Positions 37,440 through 46,772 are shown, counted from the first letter of the stretch. The stretch is DNA of 64,000 bases from RGEC01 sp964475595 (GCA_964475595.1 CAYYXG010000007.1:53522-117521), one strand, 5' to 3'. Numbers and translations: made by a program. The notes: generated by a model not told the origin, from the sequence alone.

Positions 37440-38297
37440 TTAACCCTTTTTCTTTTTGGGTTTTTCATATTTACCATTAAGAATTATGTACTTCAAGTAC
37501 TTGATTTTAACAAGGTCATCCTCGATCCTTTTATCTATAGGATCAAAAAATTGATTAATGCCTGTCTCCAGCCAAGTTGTAAGTGCCTTGTTTTGATAAG
37601 TTATTTCATCTTTAAGCCTAAAAGTTCCTTTTGCTAAAAATAGTTTCCTGAGACCTTTGATGAATGGAATATGCAACTTCCAGAATTTATACCATGACCG
37701 GAGAATGGCTGATACCTGTTTGAAGTATTCTGGGTTGGATTTGAGATAAATTTGAAAATTATCAGGGTGTTGCAATTGTATAAACTTTCTACTGCTGCTA
37801 TGCAGAAAGAATACATGTTCAAATTCAAATGTGCTCTGTTTAGGGTCTTTCCAGTAATAAGTCTCATTGATAGCAGTCCTGACGGTTTTTTCTAGCTTCG
37901 ACAAATACTGATCAATATTCATTCTGGTTTCGAAAAGGTCATTGGTGAATAACTTATTAATGATGTAATCAATGGTCACATCGTAAAATGATTGTATTTC
38001 AGAATACATGGAATCATTATTTCTCTTGCCAGAATGCTCAATGTATAGATTCGTGTTTTTTACCCGAATCTCTTTGTCTGCTGTAATGTAATCATCGATA
38101 TTCTGAGATTCACCTTGCCCTGGGATAAAATCCACATAGAATATCGTATGTGTTATCCTCTTAGATTTTTTGTAAATACGAAGTAAAGACTGGCTTGGTT
38201 CTTCATCGAAATCTTTGTCTACCAGTAGAAATGAATCATACTCTTTGCGCAACTTGGCTGATATGTACTTGTTGGTGGATTTTGGTTTTCTGCCCAT
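37440..38297 (-). CDS. Hypothetical island protein
   Basis: 285 residues from the ATG at 38297 (MGRKPKSTNKYISAK); a GTG at 38330 overlapping the upstream stop is the alternative. It is rich in lysine and aromatic residues, ends KYEKPKKKKG, and has no membrane segment. I do not recognise a family. It lies just downstream of the 147-residue gene, in probable operon. Confidence 0.6.
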   Translation of the reverse strand: MGRKPKSTNKYISAKLRKEYDSFLLVDKDFDEEPSQSLLRIYKKSKRITHTIFYVDFIPGQGESQNIDDYITADKEIRVKNTNLYIEHSGKRNNDSMYSEIQSFYDVTIDYIINKLFTNDLFETRMNIDQYLSKLEKTVRTAINETYYWKDPKQSTFEFEHVFFLHSSSRKFIQLQHPDNFQIYLKSNPEYFKQVSAILRSWYKFWKLHIPFIKGLRKLFLAKGTFRLKDEITYQNKALTTWLETGINQFFDPIDKRIEDDLVKIKYLKYIILNGKYEKPKKKKG

Positions 38298-38329
38298 GGT
38301 ATAATCAATAATAACGATATGACTTGCCA

Positions 38330-38773
38330 CTAATTGCGTTCTTCTAAGCTGAAGGGCAGTTTCTTCATCAAGGGTAATTGACCCAGAAGCGTTGATCCAT
38401 TGAGAATGGATACAACGTATTTGGTGTTTTCTATAATAGCTAATTTCGCTTCATATATTAAATTCAGTTGTTTTGGGTCTTCAACATTGATATCAATATA
38501 CTGATCTTGTTCACTCTCTGTAAGAGCACGCTCCTGAAAATACCGGCAATTGAAAAATACATAAGCCAGTAATACGAATGCACCATAGATGGTGTTTTCA
38601 ATGCTTGGGAGCATCCGTTGACCAACAGATTTTCCGTCTTTGGTTAAACTATGCAGGTGAAGGCCCATTTTAGAATTTTCGGTTACTTCCAGCCTTGCAT
38701 GGATATTGCCCCATAATACGCCGTCGTTAGGGTGTGAGTTCCCAATGGTAACAAAAGTGGTAATGGTTGACAT
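38330..38773 (-). CDS. Hypothetical island protein
   Basis: 147 residues. The middle has one hydrophobic stretch (TIYGAFVLLAYVFFNC) in an otherwise soluble protein. Not recognised. Its stop is adjacent to or overlapping the start region of the next gene, so the pair is cotranscribed. Confidence 0.6.
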   Translation of the reverse strand: MSTITTFVTIGNSHPNDGVLWGNIHARLEVTENSKMGLHLHSLTKDGKSVGQRMLPSIENTIYGAFVLLAYVFFNCRYFQERALTESEQDQYIDINVEDPKQLNLIYEAKLAIIENTKYVVSILNGSTLLGQLPLMKKLPFSLEERN

Positions 38774-38859
38774 ATTATTGATGATTATATAGTCTTTTTA
38801 CAAATGTATATAAGTAAGAGGGTAGCTAATACAATGTTAATGGATAATATTTGCAGAGG

Positions 38860-38889
38860 ATTGCTGCAATTTCCAGAAATTGCGGCAAT
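38860..38889. repeat. 14-bp inverted repeat ahead of the RHS gene
   Basis: ATTGCTGCAATTTC and GAAATTGCGGCAAT pair around CA with a single T/G mismatch. It lies in a gene-free 285-base gap (38774-39058) between the island genes and the truncated RHS gene. Nothing else is visible in that gap. Confidence 0.6.
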
Positions 38890-39223
38890 GCGGGATGTTT
38901 TTAATTAATGTAAAGCAACATTGTGACATGTATGTGTCTATTCTTGATGATTGTGATTGGGATGCATACTTGATAGATCCGTTTGTAAATGGATATTTTG
39001 GTTACGCGTTTGGTTTGTTGTTAAGGGTGTGTTATAATTGTAAATAACAATTTATTAAGCACCCATAACAGATGCAGCATGTCTTTGCAAATGTCCTAAC
39101 CATTGCCTGGGAGGGTTTGGATATTTTGAAAATGAAACGCCACCATGTAGCGCCAATATAACCCAAAAGCGTAATGGCGCATGTGTTGCAGGAGCTCCTC
39201 AGGCGCTGGATGACCTGACCTAT

Positions 39224-40921
39224 GTGTATGACTGGAAATACCAAAACATGAATATTCCGGCAGAAAAGCGCGACCTGGTAAGCAACAGACTTTATCATGT
39301 ATGGGATCAGGTGAGCAGTGGCAATTACACCGACGATATAGACCACCAAGGGGGCATAGGTACTGGTGCAGGCCTGCTGGATACCAGCACCCTGCAAACA
39401 TTTTTTGCTACGGCCAACTACGGCTACGACGAGCTGGGCAACCTGACCAAAGACCTGCAGGAAGAAATTGCCAGTATAGAATGGACCGTTTACGGAAAAA
39501 TTAAAAAAGTAACACGCACAGTCGGCAGCAGCAGGGCCGATCTGGAGTTCGGATACGATGCTGGTGGTAACAGACTATGGAAAAAAGTAACGCCCAAAGG
39601 CGCAGGAGCTATTGTAAAAACTTTTTATTATCTTCGTGATGCGCAAGGAAACGAGATGTGCCGATATGTACAATATATCAATAGCAATAGCCAATTAATG
39701 TATGTGGCTGAAGAACATGGTATATATGGAAGTAGCCGCGCAGGGATAGATAACAGGAAAGACACGCTGTACATGGCAGGTGATTATAACCCCACCTGGG
39801 GCGGATCTAATACCGTGCGCAGAGAGCTTGGAAATAAGAGTTATGAATTAAGTAACCATTTAGGTAATGTACTTGTAACTGTTACAGATAAAAAAGTATA
39901 TGAAAACCTTTCTGGAACCATATATTTTGAGGCTGAAATAACTACTATTAACGACTTCTACCCGTTCGGAAGTGATATAAAATCGAGGGGGTATTCTGCT
40001 GAGAAATACAGGTTTGGGTTTAATGGGAAAGAAAAGGATGACGTGGAACAAGGTTCTGGAAATAATCATAATTATGGTATGCGTATTTATGATCCAAGAC
40101 TTGGACGTTTTTTAAGTGTTGACCCTTTGGCACATAAAATGCCTGCTTGGAGTACTTACTCTTTTTGCTTCAATAATCCCTTAATGTTCATTGATCCGAC
40201 AGGGGCAATACCTTACCCAATTACAATTAGGTCGTTCGCTCCGTTCTCATCTTTTGGTTTTGGTTTTCATGGTGATAATAGAGGGTACTCTAATACCCCT
40301 TCATATGCAAAAAATGACCAAGGGCCATCAGCAAGAGCTCATCAAAGAATTTTATTTGATACTGATAAGTCTGGTATATCTGCTTATGGTTGGAGTTCTC
40401 CAACTTACAGGAGTGGCAGCCCTGGAGATGCCGAAAGAGCAACACCAGAAATATCTTTTACGAAGGGACTTAAAATTACTACCGCAGATGACGTAAAATC
40501 TTTTGAATTCGGAACCCACTCAGCAGTGGCTAATCCCAAAACGCCTTCAGGATTTACTCCTAATATTGATGTGTTTTCAGATTTTTCAATAACAGAAAAC
40601 AAAAAGGCTAGAACGCTCTCCATTAGCGGAAAACTTACAGGCGATAACTTCCCAAGCACGGAAGCATTTATATCAGACCCAAGCGGACAAAACCTGTTTA
40701 TTGGTGTTGGTCAAATAGGTGCAAATGTGGGTAGAAATACAGGTCCATTTACAGAGCTTCCAGGGGAGAATAAAGACAATCTAGTCACCAGTTTTAATTT
40801 CACTATTACCACTGATAAGAAAGGAAATTTTACGGGTGTGCAGTCAGGTGGAACAACATACAGCATAGCGGATTGGAATAAACAATTCTTGAGCACTAAA
40901 CCCCAAGAGGCGAAAAAATGA
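39224..40921 (+). CDS. RHS-repeat core protein with C-terminal toxin-like domain, 5'-truncated
   Basis: 565 residues from the first usable start (GTG at 39224), but RHS-like reading continues upstream in frame to a stop at 39056, with no start codon, including GGFGYFENET. The gene has therefore lost its N-terminal shell; full RHS proteins are far longer. Visible parts are RHS repeats (YGYDELGNLTKD, FGYDAGGNRLWKKV), the hyperconserved core YRFGFNGKEKDD ... YDPRLGRFLSVDPLA, and the cleavage-type motif FIDPTG at about residue 320. The unique C-terminus (about 240 residues) has DNFPSTEAFISDPSGQNLFIG, a pattern also seen in the cassette at 60769. The membrane protein gene right after it is the presumed immunity gene. 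Confidence 0.85.
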   Translation: MYDWKYQNMNIPAEKRDLVSNRLYHVWDQVSSGNYTDDIDHQGGIGTGAGLLDTSTLQTFFATANYGYDELGNLTKDLQEEIASIEWTVYGKIKKVTRTVGSSRADLEFGYDAGGNRLWKKVTPKGAGAIVKTFYYLRDAQGNEMCRYVQYINSNSQLMYVAEEHGIYGSSRAGIDNRKDTLYMAGDYNPTWGGSNTVRRELGNKSYELSNHLGNVLVTVTDKKVYENLSGTIYFEAEITTINDFYPFGSDIKSRGYSAEKYRFGFNGKEKDDVEQGSGNNHNYGMRIYDPRLGRFLSVDPLAHKMPAWSTYSFCFNNPLMFIDPTGAIPYPITIRSFAPFSSFGFGFHGDNRGYSNTPSYAKNDQGPSARAHQRILFDTDKSGISAYGWSSPTYRSGSPGDAERATPEISFTKGLKITTADDVKSFEFGTHSAVANPKTPSGFTPNIDVFSDFSITENKKARTLSISGKLTGDNFPSTEAFISDPSGQNLFIGVGQIGANVGRNTGPFTELPGENKDNLVTSFNFTITTDKKGNFTGVQSGGTTYSIADWNKQFLSTKPQEAKK

Positions 40922-41388
40922 GGCTATATATATTATATACATTGACCGCATTGTTAACCTTTTGGATGATTTTGTTTCTTTATGGAGTATCCGCAGGTTT
41001 TGCAAACTACACACCGATAGCGGCTTTAGTGGGCTCCGTAGTGCTTTTTGTACTGGCTGCTCCAATATTTGTTTACCGTCAGCGTGTTGGTTTGATTATT
41101 GGATTGGCAGGATGTTTATTGATAGTTCCTTACAATATAGGATTTGCCAGAAGCGTTTTTGATGAAGGTGTTTTAAATTGGGGTGTGTTGATAGCGATAT
41201 TACCAACCTTGCTGATTTTATTCAGCTTGTTTTTTAATGTAAGGGGATTGATGGTTAAGAATGCTGTAGTAAAGATGCCATCGGGATTAACCCCAAAGAT
41301 ATTACTGGCAGGTATTCCGATCACCCTGTTTTTGCTATATCTTATTTTCTACGGCAAATATTGGAGTTGGCAAATGTTCAGCGTTTAA
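40918..41388 (+). CDS. Integral membrane protein, presumed immunity partner of the RHS gene
   Basis: 156 residues with about four hydrophobic segments (LLTFWMILFLYGVSAGF, GLIIGLAGCLLIVPYNI, LLILFSLFFNV, ILLAGIPITLFLLYLIFY). It overlaps the RHS stop by four bases (ATGA). The position directly after a toxin-like tip is what immunity genes have in polymorphic toxin loci; no family is recognised. A terminator follows at once. Confidence 0.75.
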   Translation: MRLYILYTLTALLTFWMILFLYGVSAGFANYTPIAALVGSVVLFVLAAPIFVYRQRVGLIIGLAGCLLIVPYNIGFARSVFDEGVLNWGVLIAILPTLLILFSLFFNVRGLMVKNAVVKMPSGLTPKILLAGIPITLFLLYLIFYGKYWSWQMFSV

Positions 41389-41395
41389 ACAAATT

Positions 41396-41426
41396 AAAAG
41401 CCCAGGCTTACCTGCTTGGGCTTTTT
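41396..41426 (+). terminator. Rho-independent terminator after the first RHS pair
   Basis: AAAAGCCCAGGC and GCTTGGGCTTTTT form a stem with loop TTACCT and a T run. It ends the RHS/membrane-protein operon 8 bases after the stop. Confidence 0.85.
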
Positions 41427-41448
41427 GCATTATAGGGCATCAATATTT

Positions 41449-41787
41449 TTATTGAAAAGCTTTTAGCTTGACATTATTAATCATTGCATCAAGTGCGTAA
41501 AGTATGCAGGATTTATCTTGTTCAGGAAACTTTGCAATATCATTTAATCGCTTCATCATAGAAGGGTCTTTTAAAAGCTCCCTGTCCTCTGTCTCCCCCA
41601 ACAAATAACCTACGGTTGTGTCCAGCACATCCGCCAGTTTTTTGACCACGTCAATTGTCGGTTTTACTTCATCCCGTTCATACTTCCCCACAATGGAGTG
41701 AAGGGATTTTATTTGCCTTGTCAGTTCGGCCTGTGAAAAGCCTTTGGCTTCCCTGTCTTCCCTTAATTTTTTACCGAAAGTACCCAT
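41449..41787 (-). CDS. XRE-family helix-turn-helix regulator
   Basis: 112 residues. The XRE HTH is at residues 1-65 (LREDREAKGFSQAELTRQI, GKYERDEVKPTIDVVKKLAD, VGYLLGETED). The C-terminal helix (FPEQDKSCILYALDAMINN) resembles the tail of the truncated regulator at 52534 (PEQKSHIYAIIDMAVSNN), so the two are paralogues. It is the only intact minus-strand gene in the array, and its promoter region lies between its start and the first inverted repeat. Confidence 0.85.
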   Translation of the reverse strand: MGTFGKKLREDREAKGFSQAELTRQIKSLHSIVGKYERDEVKPTIDVVKKLADVLDTTVGYLLGETEDRELLKDPSMMKRLNDIAKFPEQDKSCILYALDAMINNVKLKAFQ

Positions 41788-41896
41788 ATTCTACGCTTTA
41801 TGGTATTCAAAAGCCTGTAACTCTTTGAATGTTCAAAAATACGAGCTATTAAAACCATAAATATTTTGTTTAATGGGATTGATGATCTAAATTTAT

Positions 41897-41991
41897 TCGG
41901 CGGTCGGTCTTTGCGCAATGGGCAAGAAGCCGGTCGAGACCAACCGCCAAGTTATCAATTCAAAAACATATCTTTGCTTTAAGCACTGCCC
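41897..41991 (+). promoter_or_regulatory. Cassette 1 module: inverted repeat, -7 element, start
   Basis: GGCGGTCGGTCT (41899-41910) and AGACCAACCGCC (41937-41948) pair with one mismatch; TATCTTTG (41969-41976) matches TAnnTTTG; the ATG follows 15 bases after it. A -33 TTTG is not evident. The inverted repeat ends 20 bases before the -7 element, where an operator or insulator could act. Confidence 0.7.
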
Positions 41992-42867
41992 ATGCATCCC
42001 CGGTTTACTATAACAACCAGGCTCCTTAAGTCCACCCCGTTCGGAAGTGATATAAAAACAAGGGAGTTTTCTGCAAAAAAATATAGGTTTGGATTCAATA
42101 ATCAGGAGAAAGATGGAGAGCTGGGAGAAACTTATGCGTTTGAGTATAGGATTCATGATGCCAGGTTGGGAAGGTTTATGAGTGTGGATCCCAAGGCAGC
42201 CGATGCACCAGGTTGGTCGCCGCAACGGGCATTCTATTGCAATCCGATTAGATATATTGACCCTACAGGTATGTTAGAGGATGACTATGGGTTAAATAAA
42301 CAAGGAAATATTACCTTGCTTCGTAAGACAGATAAACCAACTGACAAACTTGTAGTATTGGACAATGACGGAAATGAAACTGACAATTCTTTAGAATTTG
42401 ATAAAGGGATTTTAAGTAGTAAGAAAACCAATACAGTCACTGCAAGTAATAAAAAGGATTATACTCTTGACCTATACAAAATAAAAGGAGATGATAAAGC
42501 AAAAGGTTTATTTGAATTTGTTGCTGATAATACTGAGATAGAATGGTCACTTACAGGTATTGGGGCAAAAAGCGGAACAGATGGACAAAATATTTTGACC
42601 ACTTCCCATATAAAAGCCCAAGAAGTGGGAGGTGGGTACTTAATGGCTTACGGGTACACCATTCGAAAGCACTCGCATAGCCATCCATACAATGAATTTA
42701 CATCAACCGCTGATAAAAAGTTTGCAGAATCATTGAATTTGAAGTTTCCAAAGGCTACTTTAGATATATATCACAAGGGAGAATACTTTCAGTATGACAA
42801 AAACGGATTAATATCAGTTCCTACGATAGTTTTACCGGAGATAGAAATTAAAGTCCCCAAAAGATAA
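41992..42867 (+). CDS. RHS-tip cassette 1: JAMM/JAB-like putative protease toxin
   Basis: 291 residues. The 16-codon leader MHPRFTITTRLLKSTP runs in frame into PFGSDIK, followed by a short RHS core (YRFGFNNQEKDGELGETYA, YRIHDARLGRFMSVDP) and the boundary motif YIDPTGM. The unique domain (about residues 90-291) carries a JAMM-type set: E184 in EIEWSLTGIG, H229 and H231 in HSHSHP, S238 and D241 in STAD. JAMM proteins are zinc isopeptidases or proteases; JAB-like toxins occur as RHS tips. There is no signal peptide. The partner gene starts four bases after the stop. Confidence 0.8.
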   Translation: MHPRFTITTRLLKSTPFGSDIKTREFSAKKYRFGFNNQEKDGELGETYAFEYRIHDARLGRFMSVDPKAADAPGWSPQRAFYCNPIRYIDPTGMLEDDYGLNKQGNITLLRKTDKPTDKLVVLDNDGNETDNSLEFDKGILSSKKTNTVTASNKKDYTLDLYKIKGDDKAKGLFEFVADNTEIEWSLTGIGAKSGTDGQNILTTSHIKAQEVGGGYLMAYGYTIRKHSHSHPYNEFTSTADKKFAESLNLKFPKATLDIYHKGEYFQYDKNGLISVPTIVLPEIEIKVPKR

Positions 42868-42871
42868 GACA

Positions 42872-43396
42872 ATGAGGAATATTTTTAAGACTCTAACAGT
42901 ATTTATATTTTGTCTAAATAGTCAAAAAATTCTCGCTCAATACAAAGAAAAACAAATTGAACTATTTCACATAAATATTAAGGATGAAAGTCTTTCAACA
43001 ATCCTTGATGAAATTATCCTACACGAAAAAAGGTGCAGTTATTATGACAGTGGGCTATTGTTTTCAATCAGTATAAAAAAATCAGAAGATAATTTTCTCA
43101 TATCAATCGAATCTCAGAAAGACATTAACGTATTGCTCCCTTTAAGATCGTATGGTTATTTGTACCATCAGAACCACTTGTTTGTTTTACAAGGGAATCC
43201 TTGCGAAGATATATTTTCAGCTTGCGGAGAAATGAGAATATTTAAATATTTGGATTATAACCTACTCCAATTTCATCCAAAAAATGAAGATAAAAAAACA
43301 ATTTATGTCTTTAATGATGATTCTTTTTCCCAGTGGCATTATTGGTATGTTAATACGAAGTTTGTCTTAAAAGAGAAATCGACGTCCTGTGAATAA
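42872..43396 (+). CDS. Exported partner (presumed immunity) of cassette 1
   Basis: 174 residues with a signal peptide (FKTLTVFIFCLNSQKILAQ), so it is periplasmic or surface located. The body (CSYYDSGLLFSISIKKSED, YWYVNTKFVLKEK) is not recognised. Position and tight spacing make it the immunity protein for the JAMM-like tip, which implies that the toxin acts outside the cytoplasm. Confidence 0.7.
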   Translation: MRNIFKTLTVFIFCLNSQKILAQYKEKQIELFHINIKDESLSTILDEIILHEKRCSYYDSGLLFSISIKKSEDNFLISIESQKDINVLLPLRSYGYLYHQNHLFVLQGNPCEDIFSACGEMRIFKYLDYNLLQFHPKNEDKKTIYVFNDDSFSQWHYWYVNTKFVLKEKSTSCE

Positions 43397-43431
43397 TAAA
43401 TATAAAGCCGAAAAAGGCCAAACTTCCACGT

Positions 43432-43522
43432 CTGTCGGTTTTTGTGCAATGGGCAATAAACAGGGCGAGACCAACCGTCATGTTATCAATTCAAAAACAT
43501 ATCTTTGCTTTAAGCACTGCCC
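43432..43522 (+). promoter_or_regulatory. Cassette 2 module: degenerate inverted repeat, -7 element
   Basis: CTGTCGGTTTTTGTGC stands for the left arm, with several changes, and GAGACCAACCGTCA (43467-43480) for the right arm. TATCTTTG at 43500-43507 is unchanged. The ATG at 43523 follows 15 bases later. The left arm is decayed while the -7 element and leader stay intact. Confidence 0.65.
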
Positions 43523-44524
43523 ATGCGCCCCCGGTTTACTATAACAGCCAGGCTCCTTAAGTCCACCCCGTTCGGAAGTGATGTAAATATGAGGGGGTAT
43601 TCACCACAGAAATATAGGTTTTCCTACAACACACAGGAAAAAGTTGATGAGTTCAGTGGGGCAGGAAACCACACCACTGCTTTGTATTGGGAGTATGATA
43701 CAAGACTTGTCAGAAGATGGAATTTAGATCCTGTGTATAATGTTTCTGAAAGTAGGTATTTAGTCAATACAGATAATCCATTATATTATACAGACCCATT
43801 TGGGGATTTTAAAACAAAGTTTGGTGCTTGGTTATTCAAAATTGGACACGGTGGCAGTGATTTAGGGAGAGACGTAAAAAGTGGTCAATGGTATGTTGGA
43901 AAAAAAGTTGAATACATAGGCGAAGGAGTTGGAGTTGCTTATCAAAGAACTTTCGGCAGAAATGGAGAACATAAACCGATAAATTATGGAGGCAAAAATC
44001 CAATGACCCCTTGGGATGTTGGCGTTGAATGGTTGTCAGGAGCAGGTAATCGTGAACAACATTTTAAAGATGGCGACCCATTCACGGAATTATACAAACA
44101 GCACGAACACGTACAACAAACAAGGCAGATGGTAGTTAATCAGCTAAACAGTAGCAATGGTACTAATACTGCTGATGGTAAAAATCCTTATGAGTTAAAA
44201 GGAATTGAAGGAGTAGGTAAGTACATTAAAGATTATTCTACATTAGTAACTGCCGGAACAACAGGTAATATTGCATTTACATATTTAGGCTCTCACGGAC
44301 TTATTTTTAAAATTACTTCTGTTGATATTGAAAATCGCACAGCGGTTGTTCACTTCTCGGTTCATAATACTTCTACAATTCAATCTGCTACAAGACCTCC
44401 TGTTATTGGTTATCAAAAATGGTGGCAAAATTCAATAGGTAAAAGATTAAATGAACAATTTAAGAGTGGTCCAATGTCAAAAACCGTGCAGAGTATTGAC
44501 TGGTCAGAAACAATAAAATGGTAA
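43523..44524 (+). CDS. RHS-tip cassette 2: unrecognised toxin-like domain
   Basis: 333 residues. The leader MRPRFTITARLLKSTP enters PFGSDVNMRGYSPQKYRF, then an unusual core (YNTQEKVDEFSGAGN, YWEYDTRLVRRWNLDPVYN) shared only with cassette 6, then YTDPFGD. The unique part (about 100-333) has WLSGAGNREQHFKDGDPF, ELYKQHEHVQQTRQMVVNQL and a strand-rich end. No catalytic motif is recognised. The partner gene overlaps its stop by seven bases. Confidence 0.75.
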   Translation: MRPRFTITARLLKSTPFGSDVNMRGYSPQKYRFSYNTQEKVDEFSGAGNHTTALYWEYDTRLVRRWNLDPVYNVSESRYLVNTDNPLYYTDPFGDFKTKFGAWLFKIGHGGSDLGRDVKSGQWYVGKKVEYIGEGVGVAYQRTFGRNGEHKPINYGGKNPMTPWDVGVEWLSGAGNREQHFKDGDPFTELYKQHEHVQQTRQMVVNQLNSSNGTNTADGKNPYELKGIEGVGKYIKDYSTLVTAGTTGNIAFTYLGSHGLIFKITSVDIENRTAVVHFSVHNTSTIQSATRPPVIGYQKWWQNSIGKRLNEQFKSGPMSKTVQSIDWSETIKW

Positions 44525-45036
44525 TGAAACAGCTGTTTATACTTGCAATGGCAATATTATCGTTGTTTAGTTGTAGTTTTATTTCTAGCTCTAATTTTTG
44601 GCTCACATTTCAAAAAGAAAATCAAATATCTAAGAATAATAGTCAAGGGGCTTGGGGTGGACATTTACAAATAAGTTGGGAATGTAGCAATGAAAACTGT
44701 TTTAATACGAAAGAAATAATAAACTATGCCAGACAAAATGGGTGGGAGTATTTAGATAGCATTGCAATATCTAAAAATATACTTTATAATTGGAAATATA
44801 ATGACAAAGATATTTTCCCATTAGCGAATACTGGTTTTAATTTTAGGGATATTGTTGGTAGTTCTTCTTTTCAATATTTTCCAAGATATATAGAAACGGA
44901 TTTAACTGTTTATAGATTTAAAACTAATGTTTTACTATTTGAAGCTGGAACAGATGATGGAACTGATATAAATGGTTTTGTCGTGGTAAGCCAATCAAAG
45001 AAACAAATGTCTGTTTATCACTATTGGGGTGAATAA
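44518..45036 (+). CDS. Lipoprotein partner (presumed immunity) of cassette 2
   Basis: 172 residues with a lipobox (ILSLFSC), so a lipoprotein facing the periplasm or surface. NGWEYLDSIAIS and NTGFNFRDIVGSSSFQYFP are not recognised. Starts within the toxin's last codons, which implies translational coupling. Confidence 0.7.
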   Translation: MVMKQLFILAMAILSLFSCSFISSSNFWLTFQKENQISKNNSQGAWGGHLQISWECSNENCFNTKEIINYARQNGWEYLDSIAISKNILYNWKYNDKDIFPLANTGFNFRDIVGSSSFQYFPRYIETDLTVYRFKTNVLLFEAGTDDGTDINGFVVVSQSKKQMSVYHYWGE

Positions 45037-45141
45037 AACTAGCCCTACATATACAGTAACTCAAATCTTTGAGTGAGGGATAGAAGCAAATACCACACAG
45101 CGAGGCAGAAGCGAGGAGTCGCAGTAATTAGCCCCCTTGCC

Positions 45142-45184
45142 ATGTTATCAATTCAAAAACATATCTTTGCTTCAAGCACTGCCC
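45142..45184 (+). promoter_or_regulatory. Cassette 3 start module without inverted repeat
   Basis: The shared sequence resumes only at ATGTTATCAATTCAAAAAC, after the position of the right arm; no GGCGGT/ACCGCC arms are visible upstream. TATCTTTG at 45162-45169 and the ATG 15 bases later are intact. This copy shows the inverted repeat and promoter-leader can be separated. Confidence 0.65.
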
Positions 45185-46192
45185 ATGCATCCCCGGTTTA
45201 CTATAACAACCAGGCTCCTTAATAAGTCCACTCCGTTCGGAAGTGATATAAAAACAAGGGGGTTTACTGCACAGAAATATAGGTTTGGATTCAATAATCA
45301 GGAAAAAGATGGAGAGCTGGGAGAAACTTATGCGTTTGAGTATAGGATTCATGATGCGAGGCTTGGTAGGTTTTTGAGTGTGGATCCGTTGGTATTGGAA
45401 TATTCATGGAATAGCCCATATTGTTTTGCCGAAAATAGGGTTATCGATGGCAGAGATTTAGAAGGTAAGGAATGGGACTTTTCAACTGTTGGTGATGCAA
45501 GCGGCAATATTCATATAAAAATAACAACTACATTTACTATTGTTGATAAATCTAAAGCTTTTGAGATGCGGCATAGAAGGAAGCTCGAAAGATATATGAA
45601 AGATCAATTTAAAACCATGTTCAATTGTGCTAGCCACAGCAACGAAAATGGCAAAATAGTGACATTCTCCTCAGAATTAATTATTCAATACAGTAAAGAG
45701 GCAACAGAAAACGATTACGGCATTGTACTTGTAGATGGGAAAAGAGGATTCGGTATAAAAGGAATAGCATCGACAAATCCAGAATCAAATTCACAGAAAG
45801 GGTTTGGCTCGGTTATCGCAGCCGAAGGCAAGGAAATCTCAAAAGGAAAATATAGAAATTTAAAATTAAGGGCATTTGAGAATATTGCCCATGACATTTT
45901 TCATGAAGGACTTCATCCAATAATAGACAAACATCCTGTAGATTATAATCAGCCATATGAAGATGTTTCATTAATTTGGGATGGGATCGAGAAAACATAT
46001 TTAACACAGCAAGGCGCTGATATTGATTTGATTATAAAGAATATCATGATGTATACAGACCAGAAAGTTGAAGGGAAAAAAATATCTGAATGGGAGTCAT
46101 CAACGAAAGAAAGAAATAAAGTATCACCTGAACAGGCTAAAGGAATAATTGAGAAAATAAAGTTGGATAAGGAGACCACTGCAAAACCATAA
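45185..46192 (+). CDS. RHS-tip cassette 3: zincin metallopeptidase toxin
   Basis: 335 residues from the ATG at 45185. The leader carries one extra codon (RLLNKSTPFGSD) yet stays in frame, then YRFGFNNQEKDGELGETYA and RIHDARLGRFLSVDP. The boundary motif is a DxEG variant (DGRDLEGKEW). The unique domain has HDIFHEGLHPIIDKHP with HExxH at residues 240-244 and a later acidic helix, a zincin protease signature. No signal peptide. The partner begins seven bases after the stop. Confidence 0.8.
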   Translation: MHPRFTITTRLLNKSTPFGSDIKTRGFTAQKYRFGFNNQEKDGELGETYAFEYRIHDARLGRFLSVDPLVLEYSWNSPYCFAENRVIDGRDLEGKEWDFSTVGDASGNIHIKITTTFTIVDKSKAFEMRHRRKLERYMKDQFKTMFNCASHSNENGKIVTFSSELIIQYSKEATENDYGIVLVDGKRGFGIKGIASTNPESNSQKGFGSVIAAEGKEISKGKYRNLKLRAFENIAHDIFHEGLHPIIDKHPVDYNQPYEDVSLIWDGIEKTYLTQQGADIDLIIKNIMMYTDQKVEGKKISEWESSTKERNKVSPEQAKGIIEKIKLDKETTAKP

Positions 46193-46198
46193 GCTCCA

Positions 46199-46684
46199 AT
46201 GATACGGAATAATTATTTGATTTGTGTATTCTGGTTGTCAATATTCTATTGTGCAAAATCTGAGGCCCAGAGTTATCGCGAAAACAATGACAGCAGCAAG
46301 TGGAACAACGTAGTTATCAGCGAATACTTAGACAATGATACAATAAAAAAAGTGAGGAAGAGGAGGCGTTTTTATTCGAGTAGTATCAGTTTTTATAGTC
46401 AATTTCATGATAGTCTGACCATTTATATAAATGGTCAGACTTATGCAAAATGTTTTGTAGCAACAAAGAGACCTCGTAATATGTATGACACCATATTTCA
46501 TTTTGAGAGACAAAAATTAAATAAAGATACTATTTATCTGCTTTTTAATAATACATTTAAGGTGCCATTAAATCATTTGAAAACCTACGAATACCTATAT
46601 ATATACCACTATTACGGCATTGGTAAAGAGAATGTATTGTTGCTTTATTATTCAAATGAAGGGCGTTACTACCTTTTGGAGTAA
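46199..46684 (+). CDS. Exported partner (presumed immunity) of cassette 3
   Basis: 161 residues with a signal peptide (LICVFWLSIFYCAKSEAQS). The C-terminus is strand-rich (YEYLYIYHYYGIGKENVL). Not recognised. Presumed to sit in the periplasm opposite the zincin tip. Confidence 0.65.
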   Translation: MIRNNYLICVFWLSIFYCAKSEAQSYRENNDSSKWNNVVISEYLDNDTIKKVRKRRRFYSSSISFYSQFHDSLTIYINGQTYAKCFVATKRPRNMYDTIFHFERQKLNKDTIYLLFNNTFKVPLNHLKTYEYLYIYHYYGIGKENVLLLYYSNEGRYYLLE

Positions 46685-46749
46685 TAGCCAAATCAGGCGT
46701 AATTGTCCACTAATCCGAGAGCATTTGGAAGTGCCACATAAGCTGTGTG

Positions 46750-46772
46750 ATTCTAGATTTAGCATCTAGAAT
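46750..46772. repeat. 9-bp perfect inverted repeat after cassette 3
   Basis: ATTCTAGAT and ATCTAGAAT flank TTAGC. It lies in the gap after the cassette 3 partner. No T run follows on the plus strand, so a terminator is possible but not typical. Confidence 0.5.

Noticed and set aside
41899..41948. The module inverted repeat as a rho-independent terminator of the preceding cassette
   Set aside because: No T run follows either arm on either strand, and real terminators (41396, 52285, 61999) are present elsewhere in the array.
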